Below, piece by piece: positions 22,620 to 34,671 of a stretch of DNA of 64,000 nt. Both the position numbers and the translations under genes were made by a program. The notes under the pieces are model-generated. The model had not been told where the DNA came from. It worked only from the letters and a program-made list of their open reading frames with translations, and searched no databases. The DNA comes from Amborella trichopoda. Lineage: Eukaryota; Streptophyta; Magnoliopsida; Amborellales; Amborellaceae. Each line of letters opens with the position of its first letter. The first letter of the stretch is position 1. The stretch lies in the NCBI RefSeq assembly GCF_000471905.2, contig NW_006499973.1, positions 5,457,213 through 5,521,212 on the forward strand, read 5' to 3'.

Positions 22620-23094
22620 ACCTAGTGAAATTATTATCTTCCCCATTTCTTTTCTCTTCCCCTTTCTTATTTCTTTTCTCTTCCCCTTTCTTCTTCTTTC
22701 ATCTATTCTTTTCCCCTTTCCTCCCTTGGATGTGCACACCTGTGTACATTTGTTAAATGACAAGGTAGGGTCTCTTTTGGCCCACTTGTCTTATAAAATT
22801 AACCATGTGTGTGTCATTGTAAAAACTGGAGAATACATGCCAAGGGAGGCGATTCAGAACCAGTTCTATAACTGGGGGTCTTTCTTCATGATCTAAGAGG
22901 GCACCCACGTGAGCCAGCTCGAGTAAGTCCTGAACCTATCTTAAATTCCGCTCTCATCAGTTGGTATACCTGCCCTCGCTTCTAAGCGAGGTTCTCGAGA
23001 GAGCGATCTCAAAGTCCCAGGATTTTTGAAACTAGAGAAGCGTGCCACCCGATCATCCAGATCCAGAGGGCGAGATCGAAGTACCTAACCATCT
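22620..23094 (+). repeat. Right half of element B 5' LTR (U5 side)
   Basis: Starts just after the TAGTC repeat and follows the ends of the other + LTRs: a CT-rich patch, GTGTACATT, CCCACTTGTCTTATAA, GATCTAAGAGGG, GAGAGCGATCTC, and GGGCGAGATCGAAGTACCTAACC immediately before the PBS. With 4700-5520 it forms one LTR once A is removed. Confidence 0.75.
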
Positions 23095-23113
23095 TGACGA
23101 CTCCATAGGGGAC
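23095..23113 (+). other. Primer-binding site of element B
   Basis: TGACGACTCCATAGGGGAC, three mismatches from the E copy, directly after the LTR end. The conserved TTACTACCCC follows, as in C, D and F. Confidence 0.75.
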
Positions 23114-24050
23114 TTACTACCCCTTTGTCGGATCATTCTTGGTTGGTTAGTTTCTCTTTTGTCTTTTTGTTTTCACACATCACATGGCTGCTGGGTTTCT
23201 AAACCTGTTTATCTGAATCGGGGATTTTCTGATCCACGCATTCAAGAACGTTCCCTGGGAAAAAGTTCCTCCGTTCATTCCCAACCTTCCTTTTGAGTAA
23301 AGACCCAGTGTCTAGCTCCCAGGTCTTAACCTAGATAGGCGTGAGGAGGGACTTAAAGGTCCCTAACTCCCCATCTCCTAGTTCTGGTGGAACTTCTGCC
23401 AAGACATCCTGCATTGGTGGCACACACGCCACCACTCATAGCATGCACCCTGTCATCGACAAGTCACTTGTCGGTCGTAATGCCAAGGTACGTTTGAAGG
23501 CTGCCCAGTCCCTTGCTGAAAAAGGTAAACAAGTTGCCATTGGTTTTGTGGGCCGTAAGGTTATCCCCCAAATTCTTGTACCACCACGAGTATCTATCTT
23601 TAGAGGCTCGACACATCGAGGTGGAGACCCTGTGGCCTCCACCTCTTACATACACCTTAAGGCTCGTGGGTCATCCACTCGAGTAACACGTCGGGGCAAC
23701 CTTTATGTTACCTCAAGTCAATGTCCAGGATCAGGCCTTCTAAGGCTAGGTCCTGCACACATTATGCATGTGCATCCCACTACTCAGGGCAGCGCTGTCG
23801 TTGCATTAACTCGGGTACACGGAGGCGACTCCCTCGTCCTCCCGTTCAACACACACTAGCACGCCCTGTAAGGCGCAGGCTTCCACCTGTTCTCTTACAA
23901 ACGGCTGCTCATAGTTCTCGGCCTCTTAAAGTAAGAACACTTGCTTGAGCCCGAGCTGACCCCCAGGTCACCCGTGATCCCTCTTCAAGGGGCGCACACG
24001 TGTCGCTGTCATAGACAGCCCCTCGCCTCTGACTCAGACGTCCTCACGAG
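23114..24050 (+). pseudogene. Element B: leader and ORF1
   Basis: The best preserved ORF1. The frame is open for 172 codons from 23341 (VRRDLKVPNSPSPSSGG) through MHPVIDKSLVGR, LAEKGKQVAIGFVGRK, FRGSTHRGGDPVAST and TRVTRRGNL, ending at 23859. The first ATG cannot be fixed, because a conserved upstream ATGGCTGCTGGG (23182) runs into a stop in this copy. The product is strongly basic, with many Arg, Lys and Gly residues. No known domain is recognised. The Pro/Arg-rich tail continues out of frame to about 24050, where a deletion joins it to gag. Confidence 0.5.
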
Positions 24051-26529
24051 TGGTACGCCGGGTGCAACGCCTTATCAAAAGTGGTACCCTTCATACATTG
24101 CTTAGGTGTCGTTTCCCTCATATTACAAGAAAGGGAGGTTTCCCCTTTTCAACAGAACCACGTCCCCGAACCAGCATATCGCCCACTTCCAAGCAACGTG
24201 TCGAGGGACAACGACTGATGGGAGACTTCTTCTTATTCAGTTTGTTGAAATCCTCGATGGCCTAGCTTTTCAATGGTATGCTCGGCTCCCCCAAAACTCA
24301 GTATATACTTGAGAGGAAATGGAGAAACTATTCTACCAACATTTCTATGAGGTTGATAGAGAGGTTCAAACCATCGAGCTTTTCACCTTACCCAAGATCT
24401 CGATAAGCCTGTCGACTAATGCATATCAAGATGGAGAAATTTGATTCGCTCGACATCCCAACGCTATGCCTGAGAAGGAAGAAGTTCAAACCTGTGTGCG
24501 AAACATGCGACCTAAAGTTGCTCTACATGTTGAGGCCTCAATCCGACCTCCATCAGAACTTATCTCAAAGTCGGTCCGTATAGAAAATCTGTCCCACCAC
24601 CAGATGGGTCACGACAACTGCCTGTAAGCTCAGGGAACAACCTAATGCTCGAACTAACACCCGGGGCAACCAAAAAAAATGAGTGATCAGTGCGGCTGTC
24701 ACTGTAAGTGATCCAAAGAAAGCTCCCTCCCAAACTTTGGACCTCTCCAAAGGGGTAAGTACAACAAAGATAGCACCTCAGGCAGGCAAGCAACAACAAT
24801 CGTACAGCCAAGTACCCCCACCTACGAATCTTAATCGGGATGATTATTGGACCAAGCATAGGAATAAAATAGACCCCTTTGTGAAGGAATAGTTCCTTGC
24901 ACTACTACAGTTATTACTGAAATAGAACATGATCAAGCTCCCAGAGACCAAGTTCCCTGATCCAGATGGACTCGATACTCAGGTGAATTACTATGCTTAC
25001 CATCGAAGGATCAACCACCCCACAGATGACTGCTACACACTAAAAGACATTATCGAGGTCCTGATTCAGAAGGGTCAGATACAAACTTGAAGACCGAAAG
25101 AAGGCATTCGGGGCAACAAAGGCCTCTTACATAGTGACAGTCCACGAGGATGATGAAGCACCCGATCTCCTGCGTGCCTTGTTCGTTATGATGCTGCAAG
25201 AAGGCCTCATCGTACCAAAGCCAGTGAGGCAACCCAAGCGCCTTGCTTTGGGAATTGAGAACCATTGGTGCCCGTACCATCATATATGGGGACATGACCT
25301 GAGCAAATGCTTCAGTTTCCATAATATAATCACAAAGAAAATACAGGGATGCCAAGATGCTTGTAACGCTCCAGAAGGAAACCCCCAAATCACTAATCCA
25401 CCGGTGCAAGAGGGCCTCCCAACACAAGACCATCATAATAATGATTCAGATCCTGCTGAACCCTCAACTTCCCAGCCATGGATAGTCTATCATGGGTGAA
25501 GCAGACTCAAGTCCTTAAAGCAAGAGGTAGTTCGCCAAGCTAGAGCTGCTCATAAGCCTAGCAACACTAATCAAGCACTTCCAATGAAAACTAAGAGAAG
25601 ATGAGAACCAAGGGATGCTCGTCAGAGCAACAAGACTTCTCAACCACCAGTCGAGCAGGAATTTCTCAGGTACCTTCCCCCATTGCCAACTTTACTGGAC
25701 TTTATCCAAGACACGATCATCTTTCCTTCCTTGTCCCATCAAAAGGACGTCCCTGAACCATCTTCTCCTCGAAGAACGTCCAATGAGGGTGACAACATTA
25801 AGCGCACTCCCCAATGGTCTAAGCAGGGGAAAGACCTAAAAGATTCCCTGCACAAGTACAACTCTGGTGACGATGCAAAAAGCTACTCAGATCGGTTCGA
25901 TGAGGGAACGACCTTAAAAGTCCCTCACTTATTGACCTTTCTTCTTCTTCTTCTTCTTTTGCTTCTCATTCTTCCTCTTCTATGTCTCCTGCATGTAAAA
26001 CCTTGAAATGTTCGGACTTCGAGGCTCTTGACCGAGAACTTGAAGGAACCAACATAAGCAGGATGCACAGGAGGCGGTTGGAAAAGATGTTGGCCTAGGC
26101 AGCTGGATCTTAACAGTTGGTGACACCATGGTGACTCGAGCCAAAGCAGAGCCATCTTATTCAAAGAAGCACAAGAGGTCAAAGTCAAAGAAACCCCATT
26201 GCCCCCCTAAGCCTGACTTTGAGTAAAGATTGAGAGACTTAAGAGGGCAGAGCTTATATTCTCAGGAAGTCTGTCACATGGTGCAGATATCTAGAGCATC
26301 ACTTAGCAAGGGGCAAATAAGACTGAGGTCAGGGAAAATGCTGCAGTCTCCACCTCAGAAGTCAAGTATTCTAAAGTTTTTGAGCTCATCAATTCTCCTT
26401 CACCTGAATAAGCAATCCACCCATCCTACAGCTCCATGGGCTCTTTCCTCTCTCAAGTACCCTGAACAATCCACCCATCCTCCAATTCCTTGTGAGGCCG
26501 CTAGTTCCATATACCCCGCCACCTCTTAA
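24051..26529 (+). pseudogene. Element B: gag, N-terminally deleted and interrupted
   Basis: Capsid core: RFPLFNRTTSPNQHIAHFQA (24124-24185), TDGRLLL, FQWYARLPQNSV, EEMEKLFYQHFYEV. Then LDLSKGVSTTKIAPQAGKQQ (from about 24740), the first knuckle YAYHRRINHPTDDC (first Cys lost, near 24990-25030), LKDIIEVLI, and an intact second knuckle CPYHHIWGHDLSKC at 25269-25310. A Pro-rich spacer holds LLDFIQDTI (25690). The coiled-coil start seen in C and A is deleted. Stops at about 24310 and 24890 and several shifts make it non-functional. Confidence 0.7.
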
Positions 26530-28214
26530 GCCTCAACCTCAAACCTCCATCACTCAAACCAAGCTGACTGTGTAATTAAATCAGCCAGCAGGCCAAAGAA
26601 AACCTCCTCCATCTAAACCTGCTCCTCAACCCAAACCGATGGCAGGGCTAGGAACACAAAAGGCTAATGAGGAAAAGGTGAAATATGATGTGATAGGGAA
26701 TTTAAGGAACCTTCCTGCCCTTCTTAGCATCTACGATGCTCTCATGCTCTCATGCTCTCAAGGGACTATCATATGGCTTTATCTAGGTTCTTTCCGATCC
26801 AGAGGTATATGAGACTGAAGTGGAACCCATTGACATGGGCCCATCTATCTTGAATGGATGTATGGAAATCACCTTCTCAGAGGATGATTTGCAATTGGGA
26901 GAAAAATTTCACAATCGCCCTCTCTTTGTGACTGGTGAATTACATGCATGCCCCATTATGTTGGATGGAGGGTCAACAGTCAACCTTATCTCAAGGAGAA
27001 TCCTCACTCGGTTGGGGTTAGGTTTTGAAGATCTCACTCTTACACATATTATAGTCTAAGGATTCAACCAGTCAGAGAGAAGCCGACTGGCACTATCGGC
27101 CTTCGTCTCAAGATTGGTGCATTAAACGACTACGCTCAGTTTCATGTGATCGACACAAACACCTCCTACAACATCCTTCTCGGCCGCTTGTGGCTCCATG
27201 ATCAAGGGATGGTTCCATCCATGTTGCATCAATGCTTCAAGTGTAGTTGAGACGGGATACATCATACACTTTATGCCAACAAAAGACCTTTTCCCATAGC
27301 CGAAGCTCACTATGGTTATGCTAAATTTATAGATTTAGTGTCATCCTAAAAGACAAATGATGGTGACTACAGGTCTGTAAGAAAGACAAAACCTTTGTCC
27401 CATGAAGATGTTGAGGACATCGGGTGAACACTGGTGGACATGTTCAATGAAGAGGAAAGACATGGCAAAATTATCCCTCTAACTCCCCTTCATCCTAACA
27501 ATTCACCACCCTTAAAGAAGCTCCATCTCCGCCTATGGATATGCTTCCCCTTCTGCTTCCAGTCCAGAGCCACCTATGCCAAAAGATGAACCAGAGGTCA
27601 CTCCTGAGATAGAGCAAGTCATGGGAATGGAATTCTCGGCTCCAAAGGTCACCTACATGCTGAACCATAAAAAAGTCCTACATGGCCTTATTGCACTCTT
27701 GAAAGCAGAAGTGGCGCACCAACCGCCACAGAAGGTTTTTCAAAACTCGATTGCTATAAGCATAGAGGATGCTCCGCATCCCACTGTAGGGCTAAATCAG
27801 ACTAGTAATCATCCACAAGTACTGCACTTCCCTAGTTTAGTGCGAGGAGAGCAGTATGAGAAAGGACAACCTTCCTGCCCCCAGGAACTGGAACCTCTAA
27901 CAGAGTTAAGAAGTGAAGTTCGTAGTCTTCAGAGCCAATTGAAGGTTATGCGTATCGCTTCAAAACATCTGAAGGAGTTCATGCTTGAGACCAAGAGCTA
28001 TGACGGGCTTGAAGTGAATGCACCTTGAATGGAAGTCAAAGCCCCTCCTGGTTGGACTATTTATAGTGAACAGGCTCATCAAATGATGAGAAAAATGAAT
28101 TATGAGCCCCTGGCCAATCAAATGTTTAGGGGAGAACAAGCGATTGTTCGCCCATTCGAAGTGATTGAAGCCACATTAACTCGTCACAAGGCTAGACAAG
28201 GCCTAGGGTATTAG
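26530..28214 (+). pseudogene. Element B: aspartic protease and post-protease domain
   Basis: EKVKYDVIGNLRNLPALLSIYDALM (26680 on), CMEITFSEDDLQLGEKFHNRPLF, then the active site LDGGSTVNLI at 26961-26990, RRILTRLGLGFEDL, a frameshift near 27060, and FHVIDTNTSYNILLGRLWLHDQ. Next come EDVEDIG, FNEEERHGK, and from 27576 an open segment with LTELRSEVRSLQSQLKVMRIASKHLKEF, a single TGA at 28026-28028, then PGWTIYSEQAHQMMRKMNYEP and QGLGY before the stop. The catalytic motif is D-G-G-S rather than D-S/T-G. I recall D-C-G-S in related plant elements, so this may still be active chemistry. No pol follows. Confidence 0.7.
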
Positions 28215-28367
28215 CCCCTTGAGATAATAAACATTTCGAGAGGCGTTCAAGCCCCAAAGAGAGCAAATGAGGTGCAACAAAGTGAAAGAAGAATGAAATA
28301 ATGCAGCGAAATTAGGCACAAGAGAAAAGGAAGTATTTCATTTATAAATTCAAATTTTTTACAAGTG

Positions 28368-30111
28368 CTAAAAATGATCAATGATCCTATAGATGTGGTA
28401 GAAGAAGCCTTGGCATGCTGGATACGTTCCCTCAGCTTGACCACCATTTGAGTTTCCTGCTCCATCGAGGCGGTTTTCTGATTCGATGGTATGAGTGAGT
28501 TCTGATAGATCCTCGGCCAAAGAAGTATCCAAAGTTCTTCTCTAAATCATCTCCTTTTGAAGATCACCTAATTCCTCTCTTAATTTTCTCATCTCATCCC
28601 TTATTCCAAGCATCTTGTTAAAACAAGTTCTCCCCTCCATCTTGAGGTCAAGCTGACGAGCGACCATAGTGGCCTTCTTCTGAGCACATGCATCTATTCT
28701 TTCACCATGGCACGAGATTGACGCCTCCAAGGAAGCCAGCCTGTTGGTCTCAGCCTCATGATGCAACCTTCAGCTCTCTAGCTCATCTAGGATGACATGA
28801 AATGAGAGAGGACTTCTTATGTGCCCCCAAAATGTTGGTTGCAGCAGCAAATCCCCTCAGTTTGACTATTGCCTTGCCCAGCTCAGTGAGAGGCAGGTCC
28901 CTTAAACCTTGAAGGCGTGCACAAAGCATGTCTGAAATTATACCAAAAACCCCACTAAAAATGGGCCTAGATGATACTACTGAGTTTGCCACTGCTAAAG
29001 AGGCTTCGGTTTCAAGGATTGGGCTTGTAGAGGTGATAACCATCTGAGTCACTGGCTCTTTTGAAGCAATCATAAAGTCCAGAGCTTCATGCATCTAAGA
29101 TCTAGAGGCAACCCCATCCTCAATCTTATTGGCCTCCTTAATACCAGCCTCGTCACCTTGACCTTCGCCTATTGGGGCCGCCACTTCTATCTTAGCATGC
29201 TTCAAAGAAGCCTCCTCCCATTATCTCTCACTCTTGGCCAGAAGCTCAACAAGTTCAAGGCCAACATCACTTTAGCTTCGACAAGTTCAAGGGTTACCTT
29301 TTCCCTCTGGCCTTCATCTTCTAAGGTCATCGCTTCAGGCTCAGCCATGACCTCTTCCACTTGGCCTGCGTCTTCTACAGCCAAACACCTGTCACAAAGA
29401 GCTCAACCCCTTTATCTCCCTGATCGGTTCCCTCTGACACAACAGCCTCTTGATGCTCAATAGTTTCCCTAACCATAGGCCCTTCCTCAAGAAAGGTGCA
29501 TAGGCCATCATTATCCATTACTACGACTCCTGTCTCAATCGGGGCAGTAATTTCTTGAGGGTCAGAGACCATGTCAATAATAGGTTACTCTCCTGGGGTA
29601 ATGATTGCAAGGTCTTTAGCCTCATTGACCTCCATTGGAATTGGAACTGGCTCAGGAATCCCCCTTGGACCTGGAGATGCCACCCCAAGCTCCGGAGTCA
29701 CCTCTCGATCATACGTGATAACAATAGGCTTAGAGGGGTTGGATTCATCCACTTTGGTTTTTGAAGAAGAAGAAAATAGTTCAGGAGAGGCAGAAGATGA
29801 TCATGAAAGCACAGAAGGTGACATTAAAGGAGTAGCTAATGAATCAGAAGAGGAAGAGCTGCCTCATGATTTCAAAATCACAGGAAGTTTTACACCCCTA
29901 CATCTTCGAGCAGCTCTACCTGCTTGATCCGGTGCACGAGTACCGATAGTGTAAGGACCACAATTCATTTGAGCCGAACCACCCACCGCAGTGGAGAGAA
30001 AGAAGAAAGTTGAGAAAGACAAAAGCACACGCCCAGTGCTAAGGGCGAGGGTTGACATCATCTGGGTGTTTTGACCTAGTGCCATCCATGTAGCATAAAA
30101 GCTAATGCCGC
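28368..30111 (-). pseudogene. Element B: antisense gene, C-terminal half only
   Basis: Minus strand. Begins at the break at 30111 and holds a Ser/acidic segment (30000-29100), RPIFSGVFG...MLCARLQGLRDLPLTELG (about 28980-28870), a coiled coil with HHEAETNRLASLEASI and QLDLKMEGRTCFNKML (28770-28540), and the conserved end HIYRIIDHF with TAG at 28370-28368. The C-terminal motifs match A, C and D. The PMD half is absent because the LTR of C starts at 30112. Stops and frameshifts are present. Confidence 0.6.
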
Positions 30112-31221
30112 GATTTGAATGTATTTTTTAGCACCTTGGTCCCTAATAGGAAGTAAGTCAATAAAGCTTACAAAACAGTGGAAATTCCTGACAGTCTTAG
30201 AATGGCCCCGTAATTTATCAAGATATTCATTAGTACTTTAAAAGACCACTTGCCAAGTTTCATCGAAATCAGACATGTCTAAAGCAGTGAACACAAAGAA
30301 ACAATTTCAACAAAATTGGTCTCTTGCACCCTGAAATGGACCTTGCAAATAGAGCTATATTTTTTGTACGTCAAATAGTTGTGAGACGATTGTCATTAGA
30401 TCCGGCACGGTTGAAAACCCCTATGGGTGAAGTTACGGCTTAATCGGGCACTCTAGGACAAAGTTATGGGTAAAAGACTAAAAGGGGTAGGTCGCACACT
30501 ATTCCCGTGTGGCCTCACTGCACCAAAACACCATTAAAGGTGGCTATTTTCACAGTCATGGACAGTCATTTTCAGGGCCTATATCTCGCTGGTTCCAAGT
30601 CAGATCGCTCCCAAATTTAGTGAGCATATTCGTCTCATCAAGATGAACAATTCGATATGTGGTACACCTCGTGGAAACACTCGAGAAGAGAGAAAAAAAA
30701 AAATGAAAGTCACTGATCCGTGAAGGACGTTGCAGAAAATTCAGTAGCAGCACACCTCGTTCGAGCAGTCAGATCATGATGCTCGCATAGATTCGTTGCA
30801 ACATGTTGTGAAGACATGCTCAGTGTTATTCAATGAAGAAATCATGAAGAAACATCAAGGAATGAGCACACATTCGATTTGAAGTTTTCAAGATTCATCA
30901 AAGATTCAAGTCTCATGATCAAGGCTCAAAAACATGATTCATGGCTCGAAGTTGGTATCAAAATCATCGTCATGCCGAGCCCTACAAGAAAACAATAATC
31001 TTTTGATCAAATGAGCATCATAATGACCTCGAGTCAGCCATGGAAGATCACACGAGTTTTCGGGCAACAGTAGGGACTGTTCTGGAATTTCACATGTTGT
31101 TAAGCAGGGGCAAAACAATCATTTTGTACCCCATTTTCTTAATTTTCTTTAATTCAATTAAATAATAATTATCTTCAATTTAATTAGTTTTTAGGGGTCC
31201 ACTCATGTTTTAGCCCAACTC

Positions 31222-31229
31222 TATATAAA
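31222..31229 (+). promoter_or_regulatory. LTR TATA box (element C)
   Basis: TATATAAA in CAACTCTATATAAACATGC, 1.11 kb into the LTR. The same box is at 3392-3385, 45240 and 48839. Confidence 0.7.
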
Positions 31230-31369
31230 CATGCAAAACTAAATTGTAAGGGCCTTTGATTCATTTCTTGATTGGTTCAAGAAAATTTCCATTCCTTCTT
31301 TAGTTTGTGAGTATGTTTTGGAGAGGGAGAGAGGAGAAAGAAGAAAAGGGTTGGTACTCTTTGGGCAGG

Positions 31370-32420
31370 TAACTTTCTCTCTTCTCCTCTTGATCTCTCC
31401 TCCCCTCTTTCTCTCTCCTCCTCTCTTCTCTCTCTCTCTCTTCTCTCTCTCCTCTTCTCTCTCTCTCTCTTCTTCTCTCTCTCTCTCTCTCTCTCTTTTT
31501 CTCTCTTCTCCTCTTGATCTCTCCTCCCCTCTTTCTCTCTCCTCCTCTCTTTCTCTCTCCTCTCTTCTTTCTCTCTCCTCCCCTCTTTCTCTCTCCTCCT
31601 CTCTTTTTTCTCCTCTTCTCTTTCTCGCTCCTCCACTCTTTCTCTCTCCTTTTCTCTTTCTCTCTCTTCTTTCTCTCCTCTCTCTCCTCTCTTCTCATCG
31701 CTATCACTTTTTCTCTCTCGTCTCTTCTCATCTCTATCTCTTTCTCTCTCCTCCTTCCTTTTGATCTTTATCTTTATCTCTCTCCTCTCTTCTCATCTCT
31801 ATCTCTTTCTCTCTCCTCCTCCCTTCTCATCCCTATCTCCTTCTCATCTTTATCTCTCTTCTCTCTTCTCATCTATATCTGTTTCTCTCTCCTCCTATCT
31901 TCTCATCTATATATCTTCTCTCTCTTCCTTTATCAATCAGTAAGACTTAGCTTCGACTTATCTTCTCTCTCTTCCTCTATCAATCGATGAGATCGAACAT
32001 CGACTGATCTTCTCTCTCTTCCACTATCAATCGGTGAGAACTAACGCCGACTGATCTTCTCTCTCTTCCTCTATTAGTTAGCGAGACCTAACGTCGTCTG
32101 GTCTTCTCTCTCTTTCTCTATTAGTCGGTGAAACTTAGCATCGACTAGTCTTCTCTCTTCTTCTCTCTCTTTCTCTATCAATCGACGAGACTTAACACCG
32201 ATTGGTCTTCTCTCTCTTCCTATGTTAGTTGGTGAGACCTAACGTCGACTGGTTTTCTCTCTCCTCTCCTATTAGTAGGTGAGAGCTAGCACCGACAAGT
32301 TTTCTCTCTCTTCTCTTTTGTACAACACAGTCGGTGAAGCCTACCTCCGATTGTGTTTTCCCTCTCTTTCTTCTAACATAGTCGGTAATGATTAGCTCCG
32401 GCTGCACCTTCCTTCCCTCT
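31370..32420 (+). repeat. CT-rich tract and 47-bp minisatellite
   Basis: About 550 bp of irregular CTCTTTCTCTCTC-type sequence, then roughly ten units of 45-50 bp with the half-motif GAGACCTAACGTCGACTGG and variants. It lies in the transcribed leader. The CT-rich tract is extended relative to that in LTR 43936-46889. Confidence 0.8.
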
Positions 32421-33199
32421 CTCTCCTTCATCCTTTCGTCTTTCATACTCTTTTCTTCCTTTCTTCTCACTCCTTTCTTTTCTTTCTTCTCTTCTTATTC
32501 TTTCCTTATTACCTTAAATTTGTCACCCCTTCATTCGACAAAGAGGGACTCAGGTTAGCCTTTTATCGTAGTCCTGTTGTCTATCCGTAATGTTGTTGTG
32601 TCAGGATTACTTTACCCACTTTATTGTCATGACAGACCGACCATCGTGCTTAGCTAGTCGATATTGGTAATGACGTCTAGTAGTGATCATGTGTGCTGGT
32701 CCTAGTTACCGAGCCCGTTTTACTACCACGTCAAGCTAATTATCTGCCAGCCTAGTCACTGCTCTGATCATCTCACTTAGTCGAATTCGTTTCCCCCCGT
32801 CTTTCTTTCTTCTTTTTGAATGCGCATGCTTGTGTACATTCATCAAAAAGGAAAAGGGTGAGGTCTGACCCACCTGTCTTATAATCTTTGCCATATATGT
32901 GCGTGATTGTAGAAAAGCAAAAAACAAGAAGAATACAAGCTAAGGGAGGCGATTCCAAACTAATTTTATTACTTGGGGGCTTTCTTCGTGATCTAAGAGG
33001 GTGTCCATGTGCGTCAGCTTGAGTAAGGCCCAAACCCACATTTAAATTCTCCTCTCACCAGCTGGTAACACCTGCCCATGTTTTCGAATGAGGGTCCCGA
33101 GAGAGCGATAGGAAAAAATGTCTCAGGTCTTCTCCCAAAACCCGAGATGCACGATCCTCAAAAAGATCAGGAGGGTAAGAGCGAGGCACCTAAACAGCT

Positions 33200-33218
33200 T
33201 GGTGACTCCACTGGGGAC
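33200..33218 (+). other. Primer-binding site of element C
   Basis: TGGTGACTCCACTGGGGAC, one mismatch from the E copy, directly after the LTR end. Confidence 0.8.
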
Positions 33219-34671
33219 TTACTACCCCTTAGTCAGATCGTTCTTGTTTGGTTAGTTTCTTCTTTTATTATCTACTTTCTTTATTGTTTCACATTCCATT
33301 ATAGATTACGGGTTCTATAACCCATCTTACAGGATCGAGGATTTTCTTATCCCCGTATTCGAGAGCGTCTTTAGGGAATAAGTTCCTTCAACTTCGTTTC
33401 CAACCATCCTCTTGGGCAAAGACCTCTTGTCTAGCTCCCAGGTCTTAACCTGGACCGGTGTTACGAGGGACCTAAAAATCCCTCACTCCCCATCTCCTCG
33501 CTCTAGCGGAAACTCCACCAAGGCACCTTGCTTTGGCAGCACTTCTAATTCCCCACACAACATGCACCCAGCCACCGGCAAGTCACTTACTGGTTATGTT
33601 CCTGAGGTATGTTGGGAGACAGCCCAATCCCTTTCTGCAAAAGGCAAACAAGCTACCGTTGCTTAAGTGGGTTGCCATAACGCTATCCCCCATGTTTCTG
33701 CACCATTGGTTTCTATCCCTAGAGGCTCATCACATCGAGGCAGAAACCCCACTGTCTCCATCCCTCACACACACCACAAGGCTTGTGGGTTACCCACTCG
33801 AGCCACACCTTGAGGCAACCCTTTTATCACCTCGAGACTGTGTCTAAGATCGAACCTTTTAAGGCTAGGTCCTGCTCATGCTACTCGTATGCATCTTACT
33901 GCTCGGGGCAATGGCATTACCATACCATCTCGAGTACACAGGAGACGACCTTCTTGTCCTCTTACTCTGCACACACAAGCGCACCTTGTAAGGGACATGC
34001 CTACACCTGTTCTCTTGCAGACGCTTGCCAGACCACTTGCTCGAGCCCAGGTTGACCCCCAGGTCGCCCGTGACCACCCTTCTTCAAGGGATGCACACAC
34101 GCCACCATCACAAACCCCCTCTCGCCTTCTACTTAGATCTCCTTATGAGTCAACCCTACTCCGACCCACTCCTTCTTCATGAAGCAAACCCCTTCAGCCT
34201 TGGTACTCAAATTTTTTCCCTAACAGTATCATCTTGAACCAGCCCCGATGCTTTGGTCGTGTCTCTCGAGCCCATAAGAGACCTTGGGGCATCGACTTGA
34301 TGGAAGATCGAGTCCTTCATCCTCCTCTGCCCAAGATGACTCCAGTTTTAGGCCCTCATCCATTGCTGCACCTGATGGAGACAACTCTCTCCTGCGCAAG
34401 AAGAGGTGACCAGTCACGACCTAGATCGCAGTTTTGGTGTGAGGTCCATCAAAACCTCAAAGCTAAACGTGATAGAGGTCTGCAAATCTTGACTAGGAAG
34501 GTGACTAAGGCAGTCAAAACGACCAATTCTGACGACTCTCTTCACCTGAATCCCTTCTACTCCCTTCGGACGATAAAGCTTGAAGAAGAGCTCCATGAGC
34601 CCTGTGCTATAGTTACTGTTGTAGAAAAAGGCCTAGTCGCTCAACAGTCATGGTCCCAAGATCGGTTCTAG
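33219..34671 (+). pseudogene. Element C: leader and ORF1
   Basis: Motifs in order: RDLKIPHSPSPRSSGNS, MHPATGKSLTGYVPEV, SLSAKGKQATVA then a TAA, SIPRGSSHRGRNP, RMHLTARGNG (33889), RVHRRRPSCP, and a Pro/Ser tail to 34182. A second open block follows (34234-34671) with SRAHKRPWGIDLMEDRVLHPP and FWCEVHQNLKAKRDRGLQ. The same blocks occur in D at 51660-51900. Basic, no recognised domain, several stops. It could be a separate ORF1 or an N-terminal extension of Gag. Confidence 0.5.

Larger units (their letters stand above)
22615..30111 (+). mobile_element. Element B: ambisense pol-less element, right part
   Basis: Continues the LTR begun at 4700-5520, then PBS, ORF1, gag, protease, post-protease domain and a convergent antisense gene. 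It is cut at 30111 exactly where the complete LTR of element C begins. About 0.9 kb between ORF1 and the capsid region is missing relative to C (junction near 24050). The PMD-encoding half of the antisense gene and everything beyond it is not in the window; a nested C insertion predicts it lies to the right. Confidence 0.7.
30112..33199 (+). repeat. Element C 5' LTR (complete)
   Basis: 3.09 kb, from GATTTGAATGTATTTTTTAG (degraded TGTTTGAA) to ACCTAAACAGCT before the PBS. U3 is 1.1 kb with the conserved ATTCATGGCTCGAAGTTGGT block near 30940. TATA box at 31222; CT-rich tract 31370-31920; 47-bp minisatellite 31920-32420; U5 to 33199. Ser/Leu-rich frames in the CT tract (31318-31990) are simple-sequence artefacts. 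Confidence 0.85.

Noticed and set aside
31318..31990. Long Ser/Leu- or Arg/Glu-rich frames on both strands (also 2951-3352, 45334-45570, 49111-49368).
   Set aside because: They are translations of CT/GA simple sequence in LTR leaders, open in several frames at once, with no conservation other than base composition.
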